Source of the DNA: Nitrospira sp.
Lineage (GTDB): Bacteria > Nitrospirota > Nitrospiria > Nitrospirales > Nitrospiraceae
Direction: 5' to 3'
Length of the DNA stretch: 64,000 bases
NCBI GenBank assembly: GCA_015709715.1
Contig: CP054184.1
Location: 1,783,001-1,847,000 of the forward strand
The position numbers and the translations under genes were made by a program. How positions within the stretch are numbered: the first letter of the stretch is position 1; every line of letters begins with the position of its first letter. Below the pieces are notes generated by a model that saw nothing but the letters and a program-made list of their open reading frames with translations, did not search any database and was not told where the DNA came from. Positions 1 through 13,418 of this stretch are shown in pieces.

Positions 1-1
1 G

Positions 2-3889
<3,888 letters not shown>

Positions 3890-3939
3890 CCGGAACGATG
3901 CCTCACGCCCGTCCATCCATTGCCCCATAGACCGCGACC

Positions 3940-4922
3940 GGACAGCGCGCTGCCCCCCACATCCTCAACGTCCTGCCGGCCAATGTCGCCGTGCTCGATG
4001 CCACGGGGACCATTCTCGCCGTCAACGAAGCCTGGAAGCGCTTTGCCGCCGCCAACGGCTTCAACGGCGAGGGCCACGGCGTCGGGCTCAACTACCTGCA
4101 CATCTGCGACGCGGCCGGTGCCCACCAGGACGCCTCGCACATAGGCCAGGGCATTCGCCACATCCTGGACGGCACCATCCGCGCCTTTTCCTACGAATAC
4201 GAAAGCTCCAGCCCGTTCCTTCGCCGTTGGTTCCGCGTGATCGTCACCCCGCTCCAAGGCCATCAGAGTTGCCCGAGCCCTACCATTCCGAGCACGATCA
4301 ATACCTGTTCAATTACCTTTCGTCGGATCAGAAAAAGGTCATCGGGGTCGGCCGCGAGGTGATGGGCCTTCGCAGCAATGATGCTGGTCGATGGCGGCAA
4401 GAAATTCACCGGCATCGTGCGCGATATCTCCTCCCGCAAGCAGGCCGAGAAGAACTGGGAGTTGTCGGAGCCCGTGATCAAGCCATCCGCGCCGGGCAGG
4501 CAAAGGCCGATTTTCTCGCCACCATGAGTCACGAAATCCGCACCCCCATGACCTGCGGCTCACCATCGAAGACACGCTGGACATGTTGGCGCCGACCGCC
4601 CAGTGTAGAGAACTGGAATTGGTCGGGCTGATCGACGCCCAGACACCGCGCAAGGTGATGGGAGACCCCGGCCGGATCCGTCAGGTCCTGCGCATCGACG
4701 ATGATCCCACCTCCGTCACACTCCGCTTTGAGATCATCGACACCGGCATCGGCCTGAGTCTCGAAGCACAGGCCAAGATGTCCACATGCCGGGGATGGCC
4801 GGTGCGGTAGCCTACCGCACGAAACCGATCCGCGAACGCCAACTGGCCGACTGTATTCTGGCTCACTGGTCCCGGGCGTCGCTTTCAGCCACACGACTCC
4901 TTCGCCGGACAGTCCCTCGATG
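3940..4922 (+). pseudogene. Decayed PAS–HisKA–HATPase–REC kinase remnant
   Basis: Recognisable pieces of a kinase occur in the right order but in changing frames. A PAS core starts near 3991 (MLDATGTILAVNEAWKRF). A PAC end (FTGIVRDISSRKQAEKN) lies near 4410–4450. The H-box FLATMSHEIRTPM lies near 4510–4550 in another frame. Then come the pieces IEDTLDML, GDPGRIRQVL and FEIIDTGIGL (4570–4760), and last a receiver tail (YRTKPIRERQLADCILAHW) ending at a TGA at 4922. At least four frame changes are needed. Segments are missing right after the H-box, at the N-box, and between the ATPase D-box and the receiver end. It most resembles the intact kinase just upstream and is probably a tandem duplicate that decayed. 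The next 128 bases hold nothing I recognise. Confidence 0.85.
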
Positions 4923-5050
4923 ACGAGGCCGTCGCAGGAAGCGGTCGGACCGCTCGTGCTGCATGCCGAGCGATTTTCTCCGCGCCCCACGATTGACAGA
5001 ATCACACGCGCCCACTAGGATACGCGCTCACCAGGAGGTCGAGTGCACGC

Positions 5051-5608
5051 GTGAGTCATCCGTCCCCGTCCCAACCCGCATCGTCGTTCTCAGCTCCCCA
5101 TAATCGAGTCGAACAGTTGTTCGAAGCCCTGGTGTTCGGCAGCCGCTGGATCCAGGCGCCGCTGTATGGGGGCCTCATCGTCGCGGAACTCCTCTATGCC
5201 TACAAATTCCTGGCGGAACTGTGGGACATGGTCTTCCATATTCGCGACCACAGCGAAACGCTGTTCATGCTGAGCATCCTCTCCTTGATCGACATTACGA
5301 TGGTGGCCAACCTGCTCACCATGGTGGTCATCGGGGGGTATGCCACCTTCGTGAGCAAATTGGATCTGGAGCACCATCCCGACCGGCCGGATTGGCTGAG
5401 TCATGTCGATCCCGGCACGATCAAGGTCAAACTCGCCGCCTCCCTGATCGGCATTTCCAGCATCCATTTGTTGAAGGCCTTCGTCAACGTCGCCAATGTG
5501 CCCATCGAGCACATCAAGTGGCAAATCTTCATCCACATGACCTTTCTGGCGTCGGCCATCCTATTGGCCTACACCGATAAGCTCATGCAGCGCGACCGGC
5601 GGCATTAA
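5051..5608 (+). CDS. UPF0114 (YqhA-type) inner-membrane protein
   Basis: 185 residues. Starts at a GTG with AGGAGG at 5033–5038. Three or four hydrophobic helices are visible (around residues 35–60, 75–100, 135–155 and 160–178), in the arrangement of the UPF0114/YqhA family, including the conserved stretches VFGSRWIQAPLYGGL and LIDITMVANLLTMVVIGGY. The family is widespread and its function is not firmly established; it is often described as a putative ion-channel-like membrane protein. It is transcribed in the same direction as the kinase remnant upstream and is separated from the patatin gene by a regulated intergenic region, so it is probably not in that operon. Confidence 0.88.
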   Translation: MSHPSPSQPASSFSAPHNRVEQLFEALVFGSRWIQAPLYGGLIVAELLYAYKFLAELWDMVFHIRDHSETLFMLSILSLIDITMVANLLTMVVIGGYATFVSKLDLEHHPDRPDWLSHVDPGTIKVKLAASLIGISSIHLLKAFVNVANVPIEHIKWQIFIHMTFLASAILLAYTDKLMQRDRRH

Positions 5609-5615
5609 TCCACGC

Positions 5616-5652
5616 GTATCGGTTGCGATACAGCCTGTATCCAATTCGATAA
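5616..5652 (+). promoter_or_regulatory. Tandem GTATC-N6-GATAC palindromes (putative activator sites)
   Basis: Two copies: an exact one at 5616–5631 and one at 5637–5652 ending GATAA. Their starts are 21 bp apart, two helical turns. They lie 80–101 bp upstream of the -24 element at 5716, the usual position of enhancer sites for sigma-54 activators. Confidence 0.75.
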
Positions 5653-5715
5653 GACCGGCGCGTAGCGGCGGCAGAGACCTTCGGAGCGCCTTCTGTCTCC
5701 CCGACTGTGCGTGGG

Positions 5716-5731
5716 CGGCACATGCCTTGCT
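5716..5731 (+). promoter_or_regulatory. Sigma-54 (-24/-12) promoter of the patatin gene
   Basis: CGGCAC-ATGCC-TTGCT fits the sigma-54 consensus TGGCAC-N5-TTGCW except for the first base. The invariant GG (5717–5718) and GC (5729–5730) are 10 bases apart. Transcription should start near 5742, upstream of the ATG at 5774. Confidence 0.8.
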
Positions 5732-5773
5732 TTCCATCAACGTGAGCAGGCGGAGCGGCCGGAGCTTCCCACC

Positions 5774-8700
5774 ATGAAGCAAGGCAAGCACCTCAGACTC
5801 GCTGAAATTCTTACAGAAGAAACCGAACTGCTGGATGGCCCCTTCCCGGATCACCACCCCGTGAAGGTACTCTCCAAGGACGATCCCGCCGGAACGCGAG
5901 ACAAAGAGCTTCTCGACGAACTCCGTCGGCACGTCCACGCCCGACACCCGAAACGCGCGGGGCTCTGCTTCTCGGGCGGCGGCATCCGCAGCGCCACCTT
6001 TGGGCTGGGGGTCTTGCAGTCCCTCGCCCGCCTGCAGCTGTTGGATAAGTTCGATTACCTCTCGACCGTGTCGGGCGGAGGCTACATCGGCAGCTGGCTC
6101 ACCGCCTGGATCCACCGTCACCCTCGGGGACTCTCAGGCGTGATAGACGACCTGAACCACGCCCCCAAGACCGGCTCGGCTGAAGCGCCGCCACCGATCC
6201 AGTGGCTCCGAAACTACAGTAACTACCTCAGCCCGCACTTGGGATTTTTCTCCGCCGATTCCTGGACGCTGTTGGGGATCTATCTGCGCAATCTGCACCT
6301 CAACTGGATGGTCCTGTTGCCCCTCCTGCTCTTCCCGCTGCTGATCCCGCGTTGGACCATTGCGCTGACGCAGTTGAACACCTGTACGCAATCGCTTCCG
6401 GCTTGCGGGGCGTCGCTTCAGAGCTATGCGCCCTTCCTGGTAATAGGCGGATTGGCCTTGGCCGTCGTCGCGCTCATTTATCTCCATCTCTGCCGTCCCA
6501 CGCTTCGTACGTATCGACGGGACCGCTGGTGCCAACAGTTGGAATCACAAGGATGGTTTCTTCGCGTCTGCCTGGTCCCCTTGATCCTCTCGGTCTTCTG
6601 CCTCACCACGGCTTGGGCCTGGTATCGGAACGGCGGCGGAGCGCCGGAGCGGTTCACCTATGGACAGGCCATCGTGGGCGGCATGGTCCTTCATACCGGC
6701 AGTTGGCTCTTCGCCATGGCAGTGCTCAAACGTTGGGCCTCGCCCTCCTGGTGGTTACTCGGAGAAACCGGAGCTGTGATTGCCACGGGAGGCCTGGGCG
6801 GCTTACTGCTTCGAAGCGCCCTCGCGAAAGTGCCCGATCACCTCGTCGTCTCAACGTATGCCGAATGGTTCGCCGGTTTTGCGGTACCGGCCGTCCTGGC
6901 GATCTTTCTGTTGACCGCCACGGTATTCATCGGGCTCGCCAGCCGGTTTACGGAAGAGCAGGATCGCGAATGGTGGGGCCGCACCGGTTCCTGGATGCTG
7001 ATCGTGATGGTCATCTGGTCGGGGCTTTCGACCATCGTCATCTTTGGCCCAGGCCTCGTCAGCTGGCTCACGCCGACCGTCGCCGCCTCCCTTGGCGGCC
7101 TCTCCGGCCTCGTGACCTTGGTCTTGGGATTCAGTGCCAAGACCACCGCGCAACAGCAGGAAGAACGGTCGACGGTCACCGCGCTCACCGACCTAGTGGT
7201 GCGGGCGGCCGCCCCGTTGTTCATGGTCTGCGTGCTTATCGCCCTGGCCCTCGGCGCCAGCTGGCAATTGGACCTCTTCGCCCACCAGTACCACATGCAC
7301 CTGAACGATCTCGTCGATCCCAAGCAGACCGGCCTGGGAATCTGGACCGATCCCTGGGGCCACGATCAAGTCCTGCACCATACACCTTGGTGGCTGCTGT
7401 TCCGGTTCACATTGACCGTGCTGTTGCTCGGGCTGGTCATGTCCGTCTTCATCAACATCAACCGCTTCTCACTCCACGCGATGTACCGCAACCGCCTCAT
7501 CCGCGCCTACCTGGGGGCTTCACGCAGGAAAGCGGAGCGGGAAGGAACCTTCAACCCCTTTACCGGCTTCGACAACCTCGACAACCCGGCGATGAGCGAC
7601 ATGCGGTTCGACGAGGTGCGCATCGCCCGGTGGTTCCATGCGAAACACATGACCGTTCCCACCCGCAAAGCACTGGATCTCTATCGGCGGATCCCTCACC
7701 CAACACAGGACCAGCAGCAGACCATGCGGACGACGCTGCAGAAGGACCTGGCGGACGCTCGCCAGCGCAAGGTCTTCAGCCACGTCGCGCATGAGTTGCG
7801 TCTCGGGCCGGCTTCCACGGCGCCCCTCACCGCGTTGCAACAGCCGGGCACGGTCGGCGGACAGAAGGCGAGCGAGTGGTTTACCGCGCTGTTCTTGAAC
7901 GGCCTGCACGAGCATACCCCGCGCCCCCTTCACCTGATCAACGTCGCGCTGAACCTGGTAAAGGGTGACAACCTGGCATGGCAACAGCGGAAGGCCCAAT
8001 CGTTCACCATCAGCGCCCTCCATAGCGGCAGCTGGAATCTGGGGTACCGCCGATCCGAAGACTACGGCGGCAACCGCTACATCGGCCAGCCGCTCTCTCT
8101 GGGCACGGCGCTGGCGATTTCAGGAGCCGCCGCCAGCCCCAACATGGGCTACCACTCATCCTCCGCGGTGACCTTCCTGTTGGCGCTGTTCAACGTGCGG
8201 CTGGGCTGGTGGCTCGGCAATCCGGGACCGGCCGGCGCCGACACCTATCGGAAGGCGTCGCCCACATTATCGATCAGACCCCTGCTGGCCGAAGCGTTCG
8301 GACTCACGGATGCCTGCCACCCCTATGTCTACCTATCCGACGGCGGACATTTCGAGAATTTGGGTCTCTACGAAATGGTGCTCCGCCGCTGCCACTGCAT
8401 CCTCGTGGTGGATGCCGGCTGCGATCCTCGGCTCAATTTCGAGGATCTCGGCAACGCCATCCGCAAGATCCGGATCGATCTCGGCATCGATATCGAAATC
8501 GACCTCGAGCACATCAAACCACAAGGCGAGGCAACAGCCGGCAGCCGCCACCATGCCATCGGCTTGATCCGTTACGACCGGGTGGACGCGAACGCCACCG
8601 CCGGCACCTTGATCTACCTGAAGCCCTCGCTGACCGGCAACGAGCCGTCGGACGTGCTGGACTATGCCGCGCGCCACCCCGCGTTCCCCCATGAATCGAC

Positions 8701-9802
8701 GTCGGACCAGTTCTTCGACGAAGCGCAGTTCGAATCCTATCGCCGGTTGGGCGAGCACGTGACCCAGGAAGTGCTGCGCCCCGCCGTTCACGCAACCCGT
8801 CAGGACTTTTCCACCCTCTGCCATGCCCTCCGCTCCCACTGGGTAGCCACGCCTCCGGGCATGCGCGAGTCCTTTCTCGGAGAAACGGACGACCTCAGGG
8901 ACCTCGAACGGCTCCTGCGCGACGACCCGGATCTCCTTCGGTACGATCTGGAAATCTACCCGGAACTGCGGACGGTGTTCGGCATCGATCCGGGCGACAC
9001 CCCCATGAACCCTCGCGCCGCCCTGCACACGTGCAACCTGCAAATCCAGTTGATGGAACAGGTCTACCTCGCCGTCCATCTGGACGAGTTTCACGTCCAC
9101 GCGCTCAACCGCGGCTGGATGAACCTCTTCCGTCGCTGGACCTCCACGCCGACCTTCCGGCTCTTCTGGCCCACGCTCTGCGGCATGTACAGCCAGCAGT
9201 TCGTACGCTTCGCCGAACAGCACCTCAATCTGGGTCTCGACCACGTCGTGGTGATCGAACCGATGGGCAGGACGAACGACCTTGCCTCGCTGTTCAGGGA
9301 ATTGTCGATCGAATGGGGAAGTGAACCGGCGTACGCGGAGCGGTTTCTCGAAGCCGTGCGGCACCCGCTGCCCTTGGAGGAACCGACCGGCGACCACATC
9401 CGCCGCGCGGCCTGGCAAGCGCGGCTGAATGCCCAGCCATCCGGTCCCGACCGGTCCGGTTCCGGCGAGGTCCTGGCGGTGGTGGCGGCCATTCGTCTGT
9501 CGGTTGAGGGCCATCGGCTCGCACTCTATGGCTGGGTGAGACCGGCCTACCGCGGCTTGGGATTCGGCGGGCGGTTGTTCCAGACCGCCATTCAGGAACT
9601 CCAGCGCTCCTATCCCGGCCATGGCTTGATCGTGGATCTAGGCCCCGAGGACCCGTCCTGGGCCGGCACGTCCGCGCGCAACCTCGGCTGGCTACGGTTC
9701 TATGAGCAGTTGGGGTTCACCAGGGACCGGACGGATGCGAGCCGCTTCCGCATGTGCCGGCTGCTGTCGTTGAACGTGGACCAGACGGACCGGGCGTCGT
9801 AA
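5774..9802 (+). CDS. Patatin-like phospholipase with membrane core and C-terminal GNAT domain
   Basis: 1342 residues from the ATG at 5774, which has GGAG at 5761–5764. An in-frame GTG at 5711 overlaps the sigma-54 promoter and is rejected. Patatin signatures are split: the oxyanion loop FSGGGIRSATFG (~67–78) and nucleophile motif TVSGGGYIGSW (Ser100) at the N-terminus, and the catalytic Asp in SDGGHFENLG (Asp856) far downstream. About eight hydrophobic helices (~150–600) lie between them. The last ~150 residues form a GNAT acetyltransferase fold, with acetyl-CoA loop RPAYRGLGFGGRL near 1258–1270 and FYEQLGF at the end. The predicted role is a membrane-bound lipid acyl hydrolase. The GNAT part may acetylate a substrate or be regulatory; that is not knowable here. 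The nucleophile elbow reads T-V-S-G-G rather than G-x-S-x-G, a variant I associate with large bacterial patatins. Confidence 0.88.
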   Translation: MKQGKHLRLAEILTEETELLDGPFPDHHPVKVLSKDDPAGTRDKELLDELRRHVHARHPKRAGLCFSGGGIRSATFGLGVLQSLARLQLLDKFDYLSTVSGGGYIGSWLTAWIHRHPRGLSGVIDDLNHAPKTGSAEAPPPIQWLRNYSNYLSPHLGFFSADSWTLLGIYLRNLHLNWMVLLPLLLFPLLIPRWTIALTQLNTCTQSLPACGASLQSYAPFLVIGGLALAVVALIYLHLCRPTLRTYRRDRWCQQLESQGWFLRVCLVPLILSVFCLTTAWAWYRNGGGAPERFTYGQAIVGGMVLHTGSWLFAMAVLKRWASPSWWLLGETGAVIATGGLGGLLLRSALAKVPDHLVVSTYAEWFAGFAVPAVLAIFLLTATVFIGLASRFTEEQDREWWGRTGSWMLIVMVIWSGLSTIVIFGPGLVSWLTPTVAASLGGLSGLVTLVLGFSAKTTAQQQEERSTVTALTDLVVRAAAPLFMVCVLIALALGASWQLDLFAHQYHMHLNDLVDPKQTGLGIWTDPWGHDQVLHHTPWWLLFRFTLTVLLLGLVMSVFININRFSLHAMYRNRLIRAYLGASRRKAEREGTFNPFTGFDNLDNPAMSDMRFDEVRIARWFHAKHMTVPTRKALDLYRRIPHPTQDQQQTMRTTLQKDLADARQRKVFSHVAHELRLGPASTAPLTALQQPGTVGGQKASEWFTALFLNGLHEHTPRPLHLINVALNLVKGDNLAWQQRKAQSFTISALHSGSWNLGYRRSEDYGGNRYIGQPLSLGTALAISGAAASPNMGYHSSSAVTFLLALFNVRLGWWLGNPGPAGADTYRKASPTLSIRPLLAEAFGLTDACHPYVYLSDGGHFENLGLYEMVLRRCHCILVVDAGCDPRLNFEDLGNAIRKIRIDLGIDIEIDLEHIKPQGEATAGSRHHAIGLIRYDRVDANATAGTLIYLKPSLTGNEPSDVLDYAARHPAFPHESTSDQFFDEAQFESYRRLGEHVTQEVLRPAVHATRQDFSTLCHALRSHWVATPPGMRESFLGETDDLRDLERLLRDDPDLLRYDLEIYPELRTVFGIDPGDTPMNPRAALHTCNLQIQLMEQVYLAVHLDEFHVHALNRGWMNLFRRWTSTPTFRLFWPTLCGMYSQQFVRFAEQHLNLGLDHVVVIEPMGRTNDLASLFRELSIEWGSEPAYAERFLEAVRHPLPLEEPTGDHIRRAAWQARLNAQPSGPDRSGSGEVLAVVAAIRLSVEGHRLALYGWVRPAYRGLGFGGRLFQTAIQELQRSYPGHGLIVDLGPEDPSWAGTSARNLGWLRFYEQLGFTRDRTDASRFRMCRLLSLNVDQTDRAS

Positions 9803-9812
9803 GGCTGCGCCG

Positions 9813-12347
9813 TCACTGCCAGGCGGACAGGAGGCCCCCGTCGGCCTCTTGCCAATGCGGCACCCAGGCGAGGGCCACGAGCTTGACCGTAATGTTCGAT
9901 TTGGTGGGTTTCAGCGACAATCGATCCAGTTTTTCGGTGAGGGGATCGGTGGCCGACGCCAAGGCCTCGGCTTCGGCCTTGAATTGCGCCTCCAACTCGG
10001 CCAGCTGCCGTTGCAAAGCCGCCACGTTTTCCTCGGCTTGGCCCACGTCTTTCGATTCCTTGAGCACCCGGCCTGCGCCGCGAATGGCGGTGGTCGCCTT
10101 GCCGAGATTGCCGGCGCTGATCGCCTTGCGGCCGAGAAACGCGCCAAGGATCGTGGCGCCGACCGAGATCGCCGCCTGCAGCTGACTGCTCCGCGCTTCC
10201 GTCTGTTGCCGTTCCACCATCTGCTCGGCCCGCCGAATGCGGTCCTGGAGGCTCGAAATTTTGGGCGCATACTTCTTGCGCAGCATGTCGCTCTGGCGGT
10301 CGCGCTCTTCCCGTCCGGCCTGCTGCAACCGCACGCGAAAATCCCGTTCCGACTCGCCGGGTGTCGAGAGGAGCCCGGTACCGGGACTTCGCCACAGCTC
10401 GACCTTTTGCGTCCGGAACAACCAGGCCGACAGGTCGCCCTTCCAACCATCGTACTGTTTCGCCTTGCTCGCCACAGCGGGGAGCCGGCCGAACCGCGCG
10501 CCGCCTACCGGCTCACGCTCTAAATCATCCAAGACCAGATCGACGAGCGTGGCCTGATCCCACTCGACAGGGACCGCGGCATCCGTAACCGGCGCCAGCA
10601 GCGCCAGCCGTTCCGTCACATCGACCCCGGCCTTGTTGTCCGCCACCCGCACCTGCGCCACCCCCAAGACCATGGGCTGGTAGAACAGCGTCTGCCCCGA
10701 CGAGGGCCGCCCGCGCAGCGGCACCACATATTGCGGCACCTCCGGCGGCAACATGGGCCGTTGTTCCTGCGCGGTTGCCCGAGCCATCCCGGCTGATGGC
10801 GTCCCAGCCATCCCGCTCCTGCCTCCTGCCGCAGCGGCGGCCTGCTTGACGGGATCCATGAGCTGTTTGATCTGTGTGCGCGTGAGCGGCCCACGGAGGT
10901 ACGACAATGTCCAGCGGGTTTGAAACACCGCGGGCGCGTCTTCATGGACATTGTTCAAGAGGAAGACGCGATTCCCCAGCCCCGCGAGGATTTGCTCCAT
11001 CCGCTGCCGATCGAACTTCTTCCCGCTGCTTGCGGCGGCACCCTCGAGGCCCTCGATCACCCGTGCCTTATCGCGCTCCGTCTGCAGGCGGCCGATAAAC
11101 CAAGTCCCGGTATTGGCGAGTCCTTTGTAATCGAGATCGACCGGGTTCTGCGTCGCCAACACCACGCCGAGCCCGAAGGCGCGGGCCTGCTTCAGCAGCG
11201 TCAGCAACGGGCCTTTCGACGGCGGATTGGCCACCGGCGGAAAGTAGCCGAAAATCTCATCCATATAGAGAATGGCGCGCAGGCTGGTCGTCCCGGATTG
11301 GCCGCGCACCCATCCCAGGGTCTGGTTCAACAACAACGAGACGAAGAACATCCGCTCGGCGTCGTTCAGGTGGGCGATGGACAGGATCGCAATGCGCGGT
11401 TTTCCCGAGGGGCCGTACAACATCCGCCCCACGTCCAACGGTTCCCCTTCCATCCAGGCGGCAAACCCCGGCGCGGCCAGCAAATTGTTCAGCTGCATGG
11501 CCAAGGCGAACCGCTCCTTCGCCGGGAAGAAGGATTCGAGATCGAGCACGCCCACCTTCGTCAGGGGCGGAGATTGGATCTGATGGATGAGGGCCGCCAG
11601 ATCGAGATCTTGGCCTGCGCGCCAGGCCTGATCGAGGATCGAGGACAGCAGGATGTGCTCGCGGCTTGTGATCGGATCAGCTTCGACGCCGATCAGGCCC
11701 AACAGACTGGTGACGGTCGTGCCGATCCGTTCCCGCAGCAGTTCGGCATCGTCGAGCAACTCCGGCCCCGGCGCAGCGAAGGATTTCAGGATTGAAACCG
11801 GGACACCCGCCTGGCTCCCCGGCGTGTAGACGACGAACTCTGCGGCCTCGCGTAACTTTTGGATACGTTCGCCGCTCTGTCCCCACTCGGCCAAGCCCTT
11901 CTGCCACAGGCCGGCCTGCTGCGCGGCATAGTCCGCCGCGGAGAGGCCCTTCTTCCGCGCATCGTCTTCATTGATCCAGGGCGCGAAATCCTCCCCGCGC
12001 AAGTGCGGAAAGGTCAGCAAGAGGTTGGCGAGGTCCCCCTTCGGGTCGATCACCAACGCGGGGATGCCGTCGATGGCCGCCTCTTCCAACAGGCCCAGGC
12101 ACAGGCCGGTCTTGCCGCTGCCCGTCATACCCACGCAGACCGCATGGGTCACCAGATCTTTGGAGTCGTACAACAGCCAACCGGGCTTGCCCTGCTTGGC
12201 TTCGAGGTCGTACGGCCGACCGAGATAAAACACCCCGAGCTTTTCGAATTCGGCGGCGCTGCCTGCCGCCGCACTCGTCGTACTCACGGAGGTCGTTCCG
12301 GCCTTCTCTCCGGCTTTGCCGATTGCATCCTTCTTTTTCGTCGGCAT
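9813..12347 (-). CDS. HerA-like (DUF853/DUF87-type) ATP-binding protein
   Basis: 844 residues. The Walker A is GMTGSGKTG (residues 73–81). A Walker B-like segment RAILYMDEIFGYF follows, then a sensor-like LATQNPVDLDYKGLANTGTWF. These match the HerA/FtsK-like P-loop superfamily in its DUF853 branch. The C-terminal third is charged and probably coiled coil (~660–800), ending in a short domain. HerA relatives are hexameric DNA translocases or helicases; no NurA nuclease gene is adjacent, so a role in end resection is unsupported. The ATG has GGGGTG just upstream and a sigma-70-like promoter at 12375–12403. The gene converges with the patatin gene, 10 bp apart. Confidence 0.85.
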   Translation of the reverse strand: MPTKKKDAIGKAGEKAGTTSVSTTSAAAGSAAEFEKLGVFYLGRPYDLEAKQGKPGWLLYDSKDLVTHAVCVGMTGSGKTGLCLGLLEEAAIDGIPALVIDPKGDLANLLLTFPHLRGEDFAPWINEDDARKKGLSAADYAAQQAGLWQKGLAEWGQSGERIQKLREAAEFVVYTPGSQAGVPVSILKSFAAPGPELLDDAELLRERIGTTVTSLLGLIGVEADPITSREHILLSSILDQAWRAGQDLDLAALIHQIQSPPLTKVGVLDLESFFPAKERFALAMQLNNLLAAPGFAAWMEGEPLDVGRMLYGPSGKPRIAILSIAHLNDAERMFFVSLLLNQTLGWVRGQSGTTSLRAILYMDEIFGYFPPVANPPSKGPLLTLLKQARAFGLGVVLATQNPVDLDYKGLANTGTWFIGRLQTERDKARVIEGLEGAAASSGKKFDRQRMEQILAGLGNRVFLLNNVHEDAPAVFQTRWTLSYLRGPLTRTQIKQLMDPVKQAAAAAGGRSGMAGTPSAGMARATAQEQRPMLPPEVPQYVVPLRGRPSSGQTLFYQPMVLGVAQVRVADNKAGVDVTERLALLAPVTDAAVPVEWDQATLVDLVLDDLEREPVGGARFGRLPAVASKAKQYDGWKGDLSAWLFRTQKVELWRSPGTGLLSTPGESERDFRVRLQQAGREERDRQSDMLRKKYAPKISSLQDRIRRAEQMVERQQTEARSSQLQAAISVGATILGAFLGRKAISAGNLGKATTAIRGAGRVLKESKDVGQAEENVAALQRQLAELEAQFKAEAEALASATDPLTEKLDRLSLKPTKSNITVKLVALAWVPHWQEADGGLLSAWQ

Positions 12348-12374
12348 CGATCACCCCGGGATGATTCGTCGCGC

Positions 12375-12403
12375 ATTCTAGTGAGGGCAGCGGGGGACTG
12401 CAA
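12375..12403 (-). promoter_or_regulatory. Sigma-70-like promoter of the HerA-like gene
   Basis: Minus-strand TTGCAG (12403–12398), a 17-base spacer and TAGAAT (12380–12375), 27 bp upstream of the start codon. It lies in the 119-bp divergent region shared with the outer-membrane protein gene. Confidence 0.6.
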
Positions 12404-12466
12404 GTCCGGCGGCACGGGCCGAGCCGCCCCTTGTGAATTCGCGTTGAGATTGGGCAGGATGCGCGG

Positions 12467-13393
12467 ATGTTCTCTGCCGCCCGTCGCTACAGCCTGCTCC
12501 TTCTGGTCGGACTCAGCCTCGCGCTGCCGTCCCTGACCCGTGCGGAACCGCCTGCCCAGAGCGTCCACTGGGGCTCCATCGCCTACCCCGACCACGAGCA
12601 AACCCTCACGCTCGGCATGACGGTGGTGGACCGCTTCACAGAATTCGACGGCGAGGGCAAGCGCTACAACGACATCCGCGAAACGATGGGCTTCAATTTC
12701 TTCACGCTCAGCTGGACCCAACCACTGGCCCGCTTTCCCGGGTGGAATTTCAATTTCACCGCCGGCGGCGGCCCCACCAGAGACGGTCCCAGCCGATTCT
12801 TGCAAAACGACGTGGTGCACCGGTTTCGCGGCCTGACGGAAGTGCCGGTCGGCAACAAACGCGAAGCGAACGATTTCATGTTGAGCAGCTCGCTGACCCG
12901 CTGGTTCGGCCTCTTGGGAACGGATGATGTCTTTTTCGCCGGGATAGGCGGCGCGGGGGGCTCACTCTATTACGAACCCTACGCGCAGGCCGGCTTCAGA
13001 CGACTGGCCCTCCTGAACGTGATCCCCTGGGTGGGAGACTATCTCCGGTTTTCGGCCATGGGGCGGTACGGCCGCCCTTACTCAGGCGCCGCCTTCCGAC
13101 AAGTCGCGCCGCAGTCCTACATCGGGCAAGCTTCGGTCGGGATCGGCAACTATCGGCGCTGGGAGGACGGCACACCGTGGGAAATCGAAGTGGCCGTGAC
13201 CTACGACTCCGGACTCTTCGTGGATCACCGGGGCGACTCGCTGGAGGAACGCTTCGTGTCGGTGGCCCTCCGCTACTCGGCCTTCACCTTCGAAACCTGG
13301 AACGACCTCATCAATCAGAAGGATTACGGGCCGACCTTCGGCGCGCGCCTGACGCTGGACTTGCTTTATATGTACGAGCGCTGGTTCAGATAG
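12467..13393 (+). CDS. Predicted outer-membrane beta-barrel protein, function unknown
   Basis: 308 residues. An N-terminal signal peptide (hydrophobic LLLLVGLSLALPSL, then cleavage after TRA near residue 26) is followed by many short alternating strands rich in aromatic and glycine residues (FNFTAGGG, FFAGIGGAGGSLYY, FVSVALRYSAFTFETW), typical of a transmembrane barrel. It ends in MYERWFR, so the usual terminal Phe is not the last residue. I do not recognise the family. A lipid A deacylase of LpxR type was considered, but its catalytic motifs are not evident. The gene diverges from the HerA-like gene and converges with the DUF486 gene. Confidence 0.7.
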   Translation: MFSAARRYSLLLLVGLSLALPSLTRAEPPAQSVHWGSIAYPDHEQTLTLGMTVVDRFTEFDGEGKRYNDIRETMGFNFFTLSWTQPLARFPGWNFNFTAGGGPTRDGPSRFLQNDVVHRFRGLTEVPVGNKREANDFMLSSSLTRWFGLLGTDDVFFAGIGGAGGSLYYEPYAQAGFRRLALLNVIPWVGDYLRFSAMGRYGRPYSGAAFRQVAPQSYIGQASVGIGNYRRWEDGTPWEIEVAVTYDSGLFVDHRGDSLEERFVSVALRYSAFTFETWNDLINQKDYGPTFGARLTLDLLYMYERWFR

Positions 13394-13418
13394 GAGAGTG
13401 CCGGGCGCCGGCACAACC

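Noticed and set aside
5711-5773. GTG start giving a 21-residue longer patatin protein
   Set aside because: The codon overlaps the sigma-54 promoter at 5716–5731 and has no ribosome site; the ATG at 5774 has one.
6352-7794. Second-frame 480-codon open reading frame inside the patatin gene
   Set aside because: Arginine- and histidine-rich shadow translation with no fold signature.
12467-13393. Lipid A 3-O-deacylase (LpxR) for the outer-membrane protein
   Set aside because: The catalytic region motifs of LpxR are not evident, so only a barrel protein is claimed.
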